Shown piece after piece: positions 16,560-24,990 of a stretch of DNA of 64,000 nucleotides; the stretch's first letter is position 1; each line of letters starts with the position of its first letter. The translations under genes and the position numbers were made by a program. The DNA is from an uncultured Bacillota bacterium (GTDB lineage: Bacteria > Bacillota_I > Bacilli_A > RFN20 > CAG-288): assembly GCA_949290645.1 (NCBI GenBank), contig CASESG010000001.1, positions 69,104 through 133,103 of the forward strand, in the 5' to 3' direction. A model generated the notes under the pieces. The model was given only the letters and a program-made list of their open reading frames with translations, did not search any database and was not told the DNA's origin.

Positions 16560-17804
16560 ATGGAAGAGAGAGTCATCCTTGCCATCGACTTGAAGTCCTT
16601 CTATGCTTCCGTGGAATGCAAGAGAAGGAACCTCGATCCCTTCTCGACACCCCTTGTGGTCGCCGACCTCTTCCGCGGGGATGGCACGATCGTCCTTGCG
16701 GCCTCTCCCTCCATCAAGGAGCGCTATGGCGTGAAGTCCCGCTGTCGCCTCTCTGAGGTCGACAGGAACATCCCGGGCCTGATCGTCGCCCGCCCGCACA
16801 TGCAGAGCTATCTCGAGGAGAGCGCCAAGGTCAATTCCGTCTATCTCGACTATGTCGGCGAAGAAGACCTCCACGTCTATTCCATCGACGAATCCTTCCT
16901 GGACGTGACCCACTATCTCAAGCGGGGAAAGGACAGCCCGGAAAGCTATGCCCGAAAGATCCTCTCGGACATCCAGAGGCGCCTTGGCCTTGTCGCGACC
17001 TGCGGGATCGGGCCCAATCTCTTCTTGGCCAAGTGCGCCATGGATCAGGAGGCCAAGAAGAGGAAGGACCGTCTTGCCCACTGGCGGAAGGAGGATGTCC
17101 CGGAGAAGCTCTGGAACGTCTTCCCGCTCTCGAAGCTTTGGGGCATCGGGTCGCGGATGGAAAGAAGGCTGCTCTCCCATGGCTTTGCGACCATGGGAGA
17201 CATCGCCGTCAGCCAGGAGAGCTATCTCCAGAAGCTCTTCGGGGTGATCGGGAGAGACCTCTACCAGCACGCCTGGGGAGAAGACGATGCCCAGATCCAG
17301 GAGAAGTATCGAAGCAAACAGGAGACGATCGGCGTCGGGGAGGTCCTGCTTCGGGACTATGACTCCTCTGAGCTTCCGACTCTTGTCCACGACCTTGTCC
17401 TGGAGCTTGCGGAGAACCTCGCCCGGAAGGAAAGACTGGCGGGAAGGATCCTCCTTCAGGCCCTCACCAAAGACGGAGAGGCTTTCCAGCTTCTCCTGGA
17501 GATGGAGGAGAAGACCGACTCCTCCTTCGCCCTCTGGGAGAAGATCAAGGACAATCTTCCCAAGGAAGAGGGAAGGAAGTATCGGAGGATCCATCTCGTG
17601 GCCTTGTCTCTCTTCTCCCGCAAGGAGGTCCAGAGGACGCTCTTCTACGACGAGGAGAAGGACAGGAGGGAGAAGAGACTGGAAGAGACGACGAGGAAGA
17701 TCCGGAAGGAATACGGGACGAACAAGGCCATGCCGTGCTCGGCCCTTCTTCCTTCCTCGACCTACTGGATGCGCAGTCAACAGATCGGAGGACATCATCG
17801 ATGA
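16560..17804 (+). CDS. Y-family DNA polymerase, UvrX/YqjW type
   Basis: A 414-residue translesion polymerase. The catalytic carboxylates are in AIDLKSFYASVEC near the N-terminus and in YSIDESFLD near residue 105. A CGIGPNLFLAK block and helix-hairpin-helix region (KLWGIGSRMERRL) follow, then the little-finger domain. The C-terminus RSQQIGGHH matches the UvrX branch rather than DinB. An AGGAGG site lies before the ATG. The stop overlaps the start of a YolD-like gene as ATGA, the same pairing seen in Bacillus UvrX operons. A role in damage-induced mutagenesis is known for the family; LexA boxes were not identified here. Confidence 0.9.
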   Translation: MEERVILAIDLKSFYASVECKRRNLDPFSTPLVVADLFRGDGTIVLAASPSIKERYGVKSRCRLSEVDRNIPGLIVARPHMQSYLEESAKVNSVYLDYVGEEDLHVYSIDESFLDVTHYLKRGKDSPESYARKILSDIQRRLGLVATCGIGPNLFLAKCAMDQEAKKRKDRLAHWRKEDVPEKLWNVFPLSKLWGIGSRMERRLLSHGFATMGDIAVSQESYLQKLFGVIGRDLYQHAWGEDDAQIQEKYRSKQETIGVGEVLLRDYDSSELPTLVHDLVLELAENLARKERLAGRILLQALTKDGEAFQLLLEMEEKTDSSFALWEKIKDNLPKEEGRKYRRIHLVALSLFSRKEVQRTLFYDEEKDRREKRLEETTRKIRKEYGTNKAMPCSALLPSSTYWMRSQQIGGHHR

Positions 17805-18115
17805 GAGGAATGAAAGCGTGGCTCCCCTTCCAGTCCCTGAGAGGGCAGAGGGAGGAGATCGAGAAAGTCTTGGAAGAGAAGGAAAGAAGGGAGCTTCCCG
17901 AGCTCAGCGAGGACGAGATCAAGGACATCGACAACAGCCTCAGGACGCTCCGCCGTGGGGACAAGGCCGAGGTGACCTTCTTCGACAACGGGAAGATCTA
18001 CACCCGCAAGGAGATCTTCCAGAAGGTGGATCTGGTCGAGAGGAGGGTCGTCTTTTTGGGCTTCTCCTTGATCCTCGGCCATCTTCTGGGGATCCGCAAG
18101 CTGACTCTCTCCTGA
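17801..18115 (+). CDS. YolD-like protein
   Basis: A 104-residue protein with the YolD-like pattern: MKAWLPFQSL at the start, LSEDEIKDIDNSL in the middle, then a beta-barrel-like stretch (KAEVTFFDNGKIYTRKEIF) and an aliphatic C-terminus. YolD-like proteins are encoded next to UvrX polymerases and are thought to modulate them (family knowledge). I placed the start at the ATG overlapping the polymerase stop, with GGAGG ten bases upstream; the open frame extends further 5' but only as overlap with the polymerase gene. Confidence 0.85.
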   Translation: MRGMKAWLPFQSLRGQREEIEKVLEEKERRELPELSEDEIKDIDNSLRTLRRGDKAEVTFFDNGKIYTRKEIFQKVDLVERRVVFLGFSLILGHLLGIRKLTLS

Positions 18116-18177
18116 AAAAAAATTCCTTCTGGAAGACAATAGAGGTGAGGAGACAGAACCAGGAGCGAGAAAAAGCT

Positions 18178-18206
18178 TTGCTTCCAGGCTCTTCATCTTC
18201 TATACT
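18178..18206 (+). promoter_or_regulatory. Promoter of rpsF-ssb-rpsR
   Basis: TTGCTT (18178-18183), a 17-base spacer and TATACT (18201-18206). A second TATACT at 18231-18236 has no good -35 partner. The transcript would start near 18213, leaving a leader of about 80 bases. Confidence 0.6.
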
Positions 18207-18235
18207 ATCTTTTGCTCTCGAAAGGGAGCGTATAC

Positions 18236-18274
18236 TTTCTTGCCGTTCCCTGATGTAGGAACGGCCGAAAGACC
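18236..18274 (+). promoter_or_regulatory. Candidate S6:S18 autoregulatory leader motif
   Basis: An 8-bp stem, GCCGTTCC (18242-18249) with GGAACGGC (18258-18265), closes a loop of eight. A short outer stem (CTT with AAG) leaves a few bases, CCG/CGA, unpaired on the 3' side. A bulged CCG next to a hairpin is the published recognition feature for the S6:S18 complex in rpsF leaders. It lies directly before the rpsF ribosome site. Confidence 0.5.
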
Positions 18275-18292
18275 ATAGGGAGGTATAGACGC

Positions 18293-18574
18293 ATGAAGAA
18301 TTACGAGATCATGTACATTCTTGCGCCGACCCTCGACGAGTCTTCCACCAAGACCACGATCGAGAGTCTTCACAAGATCCTCACCGACAATGGCGCCAAC
18401 ATCACCGGCGTCAAGGAGTGGGGCATGAGAGACCTGGCCTATCCTATCAAGAAGCAGACGAAAGGCTACTATGTCATCGTCGAGTTCAGCGCGGAGCCCA
18501 AGGCCCTGAACGAATTCGACCGCATCGTCCGCTTGGATAGCAGAGTCCTTCGCTTCCTTGTCACTGTCTGCTGA
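18293..18574 (+). CDS. rpsF: 30S ribosomal protein S6
   Basis: A 93-residue S6 protein, close to the family length. It begins MKNYEIMYIL and carries the conserved WGMRDLAYPIKKQTKGYYVI block; the end RLDSRVLRFLVTV is also typical. S6 binds 16S rRNA with S18 in the central domain of the 30S subunit. The start follows GGGAGGT. It is first in the conserved rpsF-ssb-rpsR operon. Confidence 0.97.
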   Translation: MKNYEIMYILAPTLDESSTKTTIESLHKILTDNGANITGVKEWGMRDLAYPIKKQTKGYYVIVEFSAEPKALNEFDRIVRLDSRVLRFLVTVC

Positions 18575-18596
18575 CAGCACCAAAGGAGGAAAGACA

Positions 18597-19010
18597 ATGG
18601 CTGGAATCAATCGTGTCGTGTTGGTCGGTAGGATGGTCCGCGATCCGGAGCTGAAGAGAACCAATTCCGGAGCCTCGGTCACTTCCTTCACGATCGCTGT
18701 CGACAATCTCACCAAGGCGGGAGGCGAGCGCTCTGCGAGCTTCATCCCCTGCACGAGCTGGAACAAGACCGCGGAGAACGTCTCCAAGTACTGCTCCAAG
18801 GGCTCTCTCGTCGGCGTCGACGGACGTCTCAACCAGAGAAGCTATGAGGACAAGAACGGGCAGAAGCGTTCCGTCGTCGAAGTCGTCGCCGAGTCGGTCC
18901 AGTTCCTGGAGCGCAAGGGCGCCACGGAAGAGACGGAAAGCCAGCCCGAAGAAAAGAGCACGGTCGCTCATGAGGGCATCGATTCCTCGGACGACGACCT
19001 GCCCTTCTAG
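18597..19010 (+). CDS. ssb: Single-stranded DNA-binding protein
   Basis: A 137-residue SSB with an N-terminal OB fold (MAGINRVVLVGRMVRDPELK, then FTIAVDN) of about 105 residues, a short acidic linker and the C-terminal tip DDDLPF that recruits repair and replication proteins. It functions as a tetramer coating ssDNA. The ATG at 18597 follows AAAGGAGGAAAG; the open frame upstream overlaps rpsF and is not used. The OB aromatic positions appear less conserved than in E. coli, which is usual for Bacilli. Confidence 0.97.
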   Translation: MAGINRVVLVGRMVRDPELKRTNSGASVTSFTIAVDNLTKAGGERSASFIPCTSWNKTAENVSKYCSKGSLVGVDGRLNQRSYEDKNGQKRSVVEVVAESVQFLERKGATEETESQPEEKSTVAHEGIDSSDDDLPF

Positions 19011-19045
19011 CCTTCCCCAAGGAAGGCGGAAAGGATTAAACGAGA

Positions 19046-19270
19046 ATGTACCGTAGACCAAAGCCCAGAAAGAAGATCTGCTACTTCTGCAAGAACCACG
19101 TCGAGCACGTCGACTACAAGGACGTCGAGCTCCTGAAGAAGTACATCTCTCCTTCCGGAAAGATCACGGCGCGCCGCATCACGGGAACCTGCAGCAAGCA
19201 TCAGAGGATGCTCGCCCAGGCCATCAAGCGCGCCCGTTACATGGCCCTTCTTCCCTACGTCGCCGAATAA
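19046..19270 (+). CDS. rpsR: 30S ribosomal protein S18
   Basis: A 74-residue S18, basic, with the family pattern of [10 protein letters not shown] near the start, then [27 protein letters not shown] and ALLPY. Cysteines in CYFC and GTCSKH suggest the zinc-binding (C+) form. It is the last gene of the rpsF-ssb-rpsR operon, followed at once by a strong terminator. Confidence 0.97.
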   Translation: MYRRPKPRKKICYFCKNHVEHVDYKDVELLKKYISPSGKITARRITGTCSKHQRMLAQAIKRARYMALLPYVAE

Positions 19271-19281
19271 GGGACGAAAAG

Positions 19282-19313
19282 AAAACCTCGGTTTGCATCG
19301 GCCGAGGTTTTTT
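19282..19313 (+). terminator. Intrinsic terminator after rpsR
   Basis: AACCTCGG (19284-19291) pairs with CCGAGGTT (19302-19309), followed by a run of T. Confidence 0.9.
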
Positions 19314-19368
19314 CGTGCCGGAAGGAAAAGGCCTTTCCTTTTCCTGTCGATGCGCTTAGAATGCACAC

Positions 19369-20073
19369 ATGACCAAATACACCAAGGAGCAGAGGACGAC
19401 CTTCGCGGTCGGATACTTCCTCGTCTTGCAGCTTCTGGAGCAGTGCCCGGAGAGGCTTGTCCGTCTCTATTATTCCGAGGATGCCCTCAAGAGCGATGCC
19501 TATCGAAAGATCGAACGCCTTGTCCCGAAGGAGCGGAGGACCCTCTCAAGCAAGGCCATCGAGAAGATCTCCGGCAAGGAGAACGGATACGTGATGGCGG
19601 AGTTCCTCAAGAAGGAAGAGAAACTCGATCCGGAGAAGGACCATCTGGTCCTCGTCGCTCCCAGGGACAAGGGAAACCTCGGCAACGCGATGCGCTCCCT
19701 TCTGGCCTTTCACCTTCACGACATCGCCCTGATCCGGGATTGCTGCGACCTCTTCGATCCGAAGGTGATCCGGTCCTCGATGGGGGCCTTCTTCCACCTC
19801 CGGATGAAGGTCTACGACTCCTTCGAAGACTATCGAAAGGAATTCGATCGTCCCTATTATCCCTTCGTCCTCCAGAAGGCAAGGCCTCTGGGAGAGGTGT
19901 CTTTCCGGAGTCCCTGTTCCCTGGTCTTCGGAAACGAGGCAAGTGGCCTTCCCGAAGAGCTCCATAACGAAAACGCCGTCAGGATCGAGCAGTCCGACGA
20001 GGTGGACTCCCTCAATCTGACGACCTCGATCGCGATTGCCCTCTATCAGCTTGATAGGCAGAGGAAATTCTAG
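19369..20073 (+). CDS. TrmH/SpoU-family RNA 2'-O-methyltransferase
   Basis: A 234-residue SPOUT-class enzyme. The three SpoU motifs are visible: DKGNLGNAMRSLLAF (motif 1, residues 99-113), LVFGNEASGLPEEL (motif 2) and SLNLTTSIAIALYQ (motif 3), which form the knotted AdoMet site. DPKVIRSSMGAFF is the typical spacer block. The N-terminal 90 residues differ from the usual L30e-like substrate-binding domain. The RNA target is not predictable. It converges on, and overlaps by three bases, the SRAP gene. Confidence 0.85.
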   Translation: MTKYTKEQRTTFAVGYFLVLQLLEQCPERLVRLYYSEDALKSDAYRKIERLVPKERRTLSSKAIEKISGKENGYVMAEFLKKEEKLDPEKDHLVLVAPRDKGNLGNAMRSLLAFHLHDIALIRDCCDLFDPKVIRSSMGAFFHLRMKVYDSFEDYRKEFDRPYYPFVLQKARPLGEVSFRSPCSLVFGNEASGLPEELHNENAVRIEQSDEVDSLNLTTSIAIALYQLDRQRKF

Positions 20074-20609
20074 AAGAGCGTCCCCTGCTGCTCTTTGTCC
20101 AGGGAGAAGATCTTGACCTCCATGGCAAGGAGAGAGGGGAGAGAGAAAAGGCCCCTGAGATAATCCTTGGCGTGATCGCGAGGGATGAGAAGAGGCATCC
20201 TTTCGTGGTGGAAGGAGACGACCTTGTCCGCCGGACGTGTCAGGAGCGCAAACTCGCCCTGCTTGTAAAAGCCGGCCAGGTAGAGCAGTCCTTCTCCAGC
20301 GAAGGCGTGCTCCTTCTTCCTCTCGTCCTTCTCGAAGAAGAGGGAGCAGGGGAAAAGGGCTTTCCTCTGCCTGTAGGAGGAGCAGAAGAGCTCCTTTTCC
20401 GCGACGGTCTCCACTCGGGCGTTGAGGACCTTCTTCTCGACGATGTCCAGGCCGAAGGAGAGGGGACGAAGGACCATCCTCCCCTCTTCCAGGACAAGGC
20501 CGGGGGCCAGGGTGCTCTCGAGGATGTCGGTCTGGATTCTCTCATAGAAGCCCGGGAAGTCGGAGAACTTCCACCAGTCTTCCTGCAAGAGCTGATAATG
20601 GCAGCACAT
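20070..20609 (-). CDS. SRAP-domain protein (HMCES/YedK family)
   Basis: A 179-residue protein beginning MCCHYQL; after Met removal Cys2 is the residue that crosslinks to abasic sites in ssDNA. Other family marks are LNARVETV (NARxE), FPCSLFFE and HERMPLLI (HxRMP). Known role: formation of a protective DNA-protein crosslink at abasic sites. The start at 20609 has AAGGAGAAGG upstream; the 22 additional upstream residues lie within the neighbouring mgtE end and would bury the catalytic Cys, so are rejected. It lies 13 bases downstream of mgtE in sequence terms, with the starts overlapping that gene's 3' end. Confidence 0.88.
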   Translation of the reverse strand: MCCHYQLLQEDWWKFSDFPGFYERIQTDILESTLAPGLVLEEGRMVLRPLSFGLDIVEKKVLNARVETVAEKELFCSSYRQRKALFPCSLFFEKDERKKEHAFAGEGLLYLAGFYKQGEFALLTRPADKVVSFHHERMPLLIPRDHAKDYLRGLFSLPSLLAMEVKIFSLDKEQQGTLF

Positions 20610-20622
20610 GTCCTTCTCCTTG

Positions 20623-22143
20623 TTATCCGAACAGGGGCGGAAGTCCTTGCATGACCAAGTTGGCCAACAGGACATAGACGCAGATCGAGATGATGTCCAG
20701 GATGTTGGAGATGAGGGGCTGGCTCATTACGGCGGGATCGAGATGGACAAGCTTGGCCAGCATCGGAAGGGTCGCTCCCAGCCACTTGGCGATGATGATC
20801 ACGATCAGGAAGGTCAATCCGATCAAGCCCGCGACCGAGAGGAAGAGCGCATCCCTTGAGCCGTAGGCGGAGGTGATGATCTGCTGGTCGGCGTCGGTCA
20901 GGGTGATGATTCCGCTGTAGAGCTCGACCAGGATCCAGAGGAAGGAGACGAAGGCCATGATCAAGGCGGTCAGAAGGGAGGCCTTGAACTCCTTGAAGAT
21001 CGTCTTGAAATAGTTCTTGTGCGTGATGTGCCCCAAGGCCAGCTCTCGTGTGACGACGGTGCAGGTCTGGTCGGAGGCGTTTCCGTTGGTGCCCATGATC
21101 GTCGGGATGAAGGCCAGGAGCAAGGGAATGGCGTTGAGCGTGTTCTGGAGGTAGGAGAGAGTGGAGGAGGTGAAGGTGTTGAGCATCAGAAGGACGATGA
21201 TCCAGACGACATAGCCCTTGACCAGGCCGAAGACGGTCTGCTGGCTGTAGGGCTTTTCGCTCGGAGTGACGGCCGACTGGATGGCGATGTCCTCGCTGAT
21301 CTCGGCGTTTGCGGCATCCAGGACATCGTCGAAGGTGATGATTCCGACCATCCTTCCGGTGCTGTTGGTGACTGGCATGACCGAGATGTCATAGTGGCGG
21401 AAGGCGCGGACGACCTCTTCCTTGTCCGTGTCGACATCGACCTTCGGATAGTCTCTCTCCATCACCGAGGAGAGAGAGTCCACGGGATCGGCTTCCAACA
21501 GGTGATCCAGACGCAAGGTCCCGACAAGCCTTCTCTGTTCGTCGGTGACGAAGGAGAACCAGATCGTCTCCATGTCCGGGCCTTCCTCCCGAATCTTGTC
21601 GATGGCATCCCGGACGTTGTCCGTCTCGCGGAAGGAGAGATATTCGCAGGTCATCAATGTTCCGGCGGAGTCGTCCTTGAAGCGGAGGTAGGAGTTGATC
21701 CTCTCCCGGTCTTCCTTGCTGGCGGAGCGGAGGACCTTGTGGACCAGGTTGGCCGGAAGGTCGTCGACGAAGTCCACGACGTTGTCGGTCGACATCTCTT
21801 CCAGAAGCTTCTGGATGGCATCGGTCGAGAAGGCCTCGATCAGGCGCTTCTTGGTCTCCGGTGAGAGCAGGGTGAACACTTCGGCCGAGTCGTCGCTCTT
21901 GACGGCGCGGAAGAAGAAGACCAGGATCTCGTCGCTTTCTTCCTCTAGCAGGGCCGCCAAGGTATGGCTGTCGAAAGCCTGGACAAGCTCTCGAAGCTTG
22001 TTGGCATCCTTCTCTTCCAAGGTCTTTTTGACGACATCGAGGCCTTCCGGATGGTGATAGACCGGCCCGAGGTCCTTGTCGACCTTGAGCTCCTCTTCCT
22101 CAGGCTGCCAGCTCTCGAGGAGATTCTTCTTTTCTTCTTCCAT
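20623..22143 (-). CDS. mgtE: MgtE-family magnesium transporter (paralogue A)
   Basis: A 506-residue protein with an N-terminal superhelical domain (MEEEKKNLL...), two CBS domains (MTCEYLSFRETDNVRDAI and DISVMPVTNSTGRMVGIITFDDVLD) and about five TM helices. The C-terminal HLDPAVMSQPLISNILD matches the Mg2+-site helix of MgtE, including the key Asp. The helix-2 region reads IMGTNGNASDQ where typical MgtE has GGNAGxQ, so it is somewhat divergent. Start 22143 has AGGAGG upstream. It follows a second mgtE by 13 bases in the same transcription unit. Confidence 0.88.
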   Translation of the reverse strand: MEEEKKNLLESWQPEEEELKVDKDLGPVYHHPEGLDVVKKTLEEKDANKLRELVQAFDSHTLAALLEEESDEILVFFFRAVKSDDSAEVFTLLSPETKKRLIEAFSTDAIQKLLEEMSTDNVVDFVDDLPANLVHKVLRSASKEDRERINSYLRFKDDSAGTLMTCEYLSFRETDNVRDAIDKIREEGPDMETIWFSFVTDEQRRLVGTLRLDHLLEADPVDSLSSVMERDYPKVDVDTDKEEVVRAFRHYDISVMPVTNSTGRMVGIITFDDVLDAANAEISEDIAIQSAVTPSEKPYSQQTVFGLVKGYVVWIIVLLMLNTFTSSTLSYLQNTLNAIPLLLAFIPTIMGTNGNASDQTCTVVTRELALGHITHKNYFKTIFKEFKASLLTALIMAFVSFLWILVELYSGIITLTDADQQIITSAYGSRDALFLSVAGLIGLTFLIVIIIAKWLGATLPMLAKLVHLDPAVMSQPLISNILDIISICVYVLLANLVMQGLPPLFG

Positions 22144-22156
22144 AGATCTTTTCCTC

Positions 22157-23641
22157 CTAGAGCAATGCGACAAAAGGCTCGATCGTTCCGGGATCGATGC
22201 CATCGATGATGGCCATCGAGACGGAGAAGTAGAGAAGCAGGGTCAGGATGTCCATGATGGATGCGATCAAGGGGCCGGACATGACGGCCGGATCGAGATG
22301 GAGGGCCTTGGCCAAGAAGGGCAGAACCGAAGCCAGCAGCTTCGCGACCGCAATCCCGAAGAAGAAGCTGACGGAGACGATGCCGGCGATGACCAACTGA
22401 CCATTGAGGATGGAGCCGAAGAGGGAGACGAAAGTCTGTTCCATCTCTGGTGTGACATTGAGAATCGGAGTGTTCAATTCCAGAAGTACCCAAGCGAAGT
22501 TGAAGACGGCGACGATCAAGGCCGTGATGATTCCGGCCAGGAATTCCTTCCCGACCGCCTTGAACCAGTTCTTGGAGTTGAGCTCCCCGGTGGCAATCGA
22601 CCTTGTGACCATGGAGGAGGTCTGGTCGCCGGCATCGCCGCAGGAATCGCCCAAGGCCGGGATGAAGGAGACCAGGACCGGGAAGGTCAGAAGGGCGTTC
22701 TCGAAGCTGGAGATGACCATGCCCGAGAAGGTGTTGATGACAAGGAGGATGACAAGCCAGATGGCATAGGACCTGGCCAGACGGAAGGAACGGGTCTCGA
22801 GATACGGAGTCTTTCCGGGAGCGATGGCGGCCTGCTTGAGGACATCCTCGGTGTTCTCCTCCTCGATGACGTCCAGGACGTCGTCGAAGGTGATGATGCC
22901 CAGAAGGTCGTTGTTCCTGGAGACGACCGGAAGGACGGGAAGGTCGAACTGCCGGCAGATCCGTGTCGCTTCCTCTCGGTCGGAGATGGGGCTGATGGAA
23001 GGGAAGTCCTTGCTCATCACGTCCCCGATCTTCTCATCTTCCTTGCAGAACATCAGCTCTTCCAGGCTCTGGATGCCCAAGAGATGGTTTCCTTCGTCGG
23101 TGACGAAGATCGTCCGGACGGTCTCCTGGTCCTTTCCGACCGTGCGGATCAGATCCAGGACTTCTTTCACGGTCTTCTCGGGAGAGACGGCCAGGTATTC
23201 GGTGGTCATGATGGAGCCGATCGTGTCGTCCCCGAAGCGGGCCAGGGAGGAGAGAATCTTCTTTCTCCTTGCCGGGATCAAGGCCAGGATCTTTTCTCTC
23301 CTGTTCTTGTTGAGGTCGGTCAGGAAATCGACGAGGTCGTCGTTGGGGACGTTGGCGAGAAGGAGAGAAAACCTCTTGCTGTCGAGCTCCTCGGCGACGG
23401 CGATCTTGTGGCGGAAGAGCAGATAGGCGAAGATCTCGCCCAGCTTGTCATAGTCCTGGACGATGGAGAAGAACAGGACCGTCTCGTTCTCCGAGAGGGA
23501 ATTGAGCTCCTCGGCCAAGGAGACAATCGAAAAGTCCTTTGCGAACTGGCGGACCTTTTCGTTCTCGTTGGTGACCAAGAGGGCATGAAGCTCGTGGATG
23601 TCGTTTTCCTTGACTGGTTCTTGCTTGAGAATCTCTTCCAT
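22157..23641 (-). CDS. mgtE: MgtE-family magnesium transporter (paralogue B)
   Basis: A 494-residue protein with the same plan as its downstream neighbour: N domain, CBS pair (TTEYLAVSPEKTVKEVLD; DLPVLPVVSRNNDLLGIITFDDVLDVIEE) and five TM helices ending in HLDPAVMSGPLIASIMD. The conserved loop reads ALGDSCGDAGDQ, with additional acidic residues compared with the usual MALGGNAGxQ. The two proteins are clearly paralogues but diverged over their whole length. MgtE channels are homodimers; tandem genes leave open a heterodimer. It lies eleven bases after the HAD phosphatase gene. No M-box leader was recognised. Confidence 0.88.
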   Translation of the reverse strand: MEEILKQEPVKENDIHELHALLVTNENEKVRQFAKDFSIVSLAEELNSLSENETVLFFSIVQDYDKLGEIFAYLLFRHKIAVAEELDSKRFSLLLANVPNDDLVDFLTDLNKNRREKILALIPARRKKILSSLARFGDDTIGSIMTTEYLAVSPEKTVKEVLDLIRTVGKDQETVRTIFVTDEGNHLLGIQSLEELMFCKEDEKIGDVMSKDFPSISPISDREEATRICRQFDLPVLPVVSRNNDLLGIITFDDVLDVIEEENTEDVLKQAAIAPGKTPYLETRSFRLARSYAIWLVILLVINTFSGMVISSFENALLTFPVLVSFIPALGDSCGDAGDQTSSMVTRSIATGELNSKNWFKAVGKEFLAGIITALIVAVFNFAWVLLELNTPILNVTPEMEQTFVSLFGSILNGQLVIAGIVSVSFFFGIAVAKLLASVLPFLAKALHLDPAVMSGPLIASIMDILTLLLYFSVSMAIIDGIDPGTIEPFVALL

Positions 23642-23652
23642 CTTCTCGCCTC

Positions 23653-24303
23653 CTAGAGCAGTTTCATAAGCTTGCTCTTGAGCTCACGGATCGTATGGCA
23701 GACGTTGCCGGGATTGTTCCTTTCCAGCTCCTCGCCATAGGTCTGGGAGTGGGAATAGCCGGCGGAAAGGAGGTCGACCGGGACCTCCTTCATCGAGCGG
23801 ATGTCTTCCAGGGTATCCCCGACATAGACGACGTCCTTTTTCTCGAGACGGTTCTCTTCCAGAAGCCTTCGCATCGAGTCGGGCTTGTTGACTCCCTCGT
23901 GGGAACCCCAATAGCATTTCTTGAAGTAAGCCTCATAGGAAAGCTTCTTCAGGGAGAGAAGGAGAGTCCTTTCGCTTCTTCCCGTCAGGAGGAAGAGACG
24001 TTTTCCTTTTTCCTTGAGGAGCTTGAGAATCTCTTCCATCTCTGGGAAGGGAATCAACAGATCTTCCTGTCTTTTCTCATAATAGTCGAAGAAAAAGGAA
24101 AGGGCCTCCTTTATCTTCTCGGGAGCGATGACCTTCCTCAGGATGCCGTCCTCCGTCGGTCCGAAATATGAATAGATCGTATCCGGACGGAAGAAGGGAT
24201 CGTGATAGCGGTGGATCGTCTCGACCATCGTGACCTTCTCCAATTCGTTGGAATCGACCAAGGTCCCGTCGAAGTCGAAGACAAAGCATTCTTTCTTCTT
24301 CAT
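23653..24303 (-). CDS. HAD-superfamily phosphatase (PGP-like)
   Basis: A 216-residue HAD hydrolase. Motif I is VFDFDGTLVDSN, motif II LFLLTGRSE, motif III Lys in VNKPDS, and motif IV VGDTLEDI. A helical cap lies between motif I and II, as in phosphoglycolate phosphatase or beta-phosphoglucomutase types. The ATG at 24303 starts just before motif I; the longer open frame upstream lacks support. The substrate is not predictable. It is the first gene in an operon with the two mgtE paralogues. Confidence 0.82.
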   Translation of the reverse strand: MKKKECFVFDFDGTLVDSNELEKVTMVETIHRYHDPFFRPDTIYSYFGPTEDGILRKVIAPEKIKEALSFFFDYYEKRQEDLLIPFPEMEEILKLLKEKGKRLFLLTGRSERTLLLSLKKLSYEAYFKKCYWGSHEGVNKPDSMRRLLEENRLEKKDVVYVGDTLEDIRSMKEVPVDLLSAGYSHSQTYGEELERNNPGNVCHTIRELKSKLMKLL

Positions 24304-24517
24304 ACGCCTTGATTTTAAGCAGGCAAGCCGAAGAAAGGAAGACGAAAAACGCTTTCTTTGGGAAGAAGTTGCAAAGGAGAGAGAAAAGCACAAACATCTT
24401 CGGACAAGACTGCGATTCTCACTTCTTTTAATGAAGGAGACCCGGTATGTGAGATGGTCTTACGGAGATTGGAAGTCCTTTGATGTTCAATCTCGGATAG
24501 CCTTCTAATCCACTCAA

Positions 24518-24973
24518 TCAGGCATCGTCTTGAATCATACCATCTTTGAATATTTTGGCTTCTTTTAATTTTTCTTGGGCTCCAATTACAACTTTGATCT
24601 GTGCTCCCGATAGGACAAAACGACCTGTTGTCAGTGACTTTATCAAAGAGGAGATAACCGATTGTTCTTTAGGGTTGAGAATTCCTTGTTCCGTTCCGCA
24701 ATCCAGGCATTCCTGCCACCCGTTAGGAGATATTCGATAAACCAAAATCGTATCAGTTACAGCGTTCCCTCTTGTTTGTTCATGTTTAGCAGAAATCCGA
24801 TTAGCCTTGTATTCATCTCTGGAAATAAGTATTTTTCTTGCTTCATCCGAAGGAAAAATCTGAATTTCTTTTATAGCCTTCCAGCAGTCTTCTTTTTTGC
24901 ATAGCACACTGATGTTTTTCTCCGGATGATTGCCATTATAGAAATAATCAAAGCATTTCGATGCGATGTCCAT
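24518..24973 (-). pseudogene. Fragment resembling the C-terminus of an AIPR (abortive infection) protein
   Basis: About 151 codons of low-GC sequence. The stretch LISRDEYKANRISAKHEQ followed by WQECLDCGTEQGILNPKEQSVI resembles, from memory, the C-terminal region of AIPR-family phage-resistance proteins. These are 500-700 residues, so this would be a truncated remnant. No ribosome site is visible at the candidate ATG (24973). It abuts a divergent, also truncated, gene fragment at about 24980, pointing to a recombination junction. The family match is tentative. Confidence 0.4.
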
Positions 24974-24990
24974 GATAAGCCCATCTAGAT

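Noticed and set aside
16260-17798. A 512-codon minus-strand open frame opposite the Y-family polymerase
   Set aside because: It mirrors the polymerase gene codon for codon in a GC-rich region and shows no protein motif.
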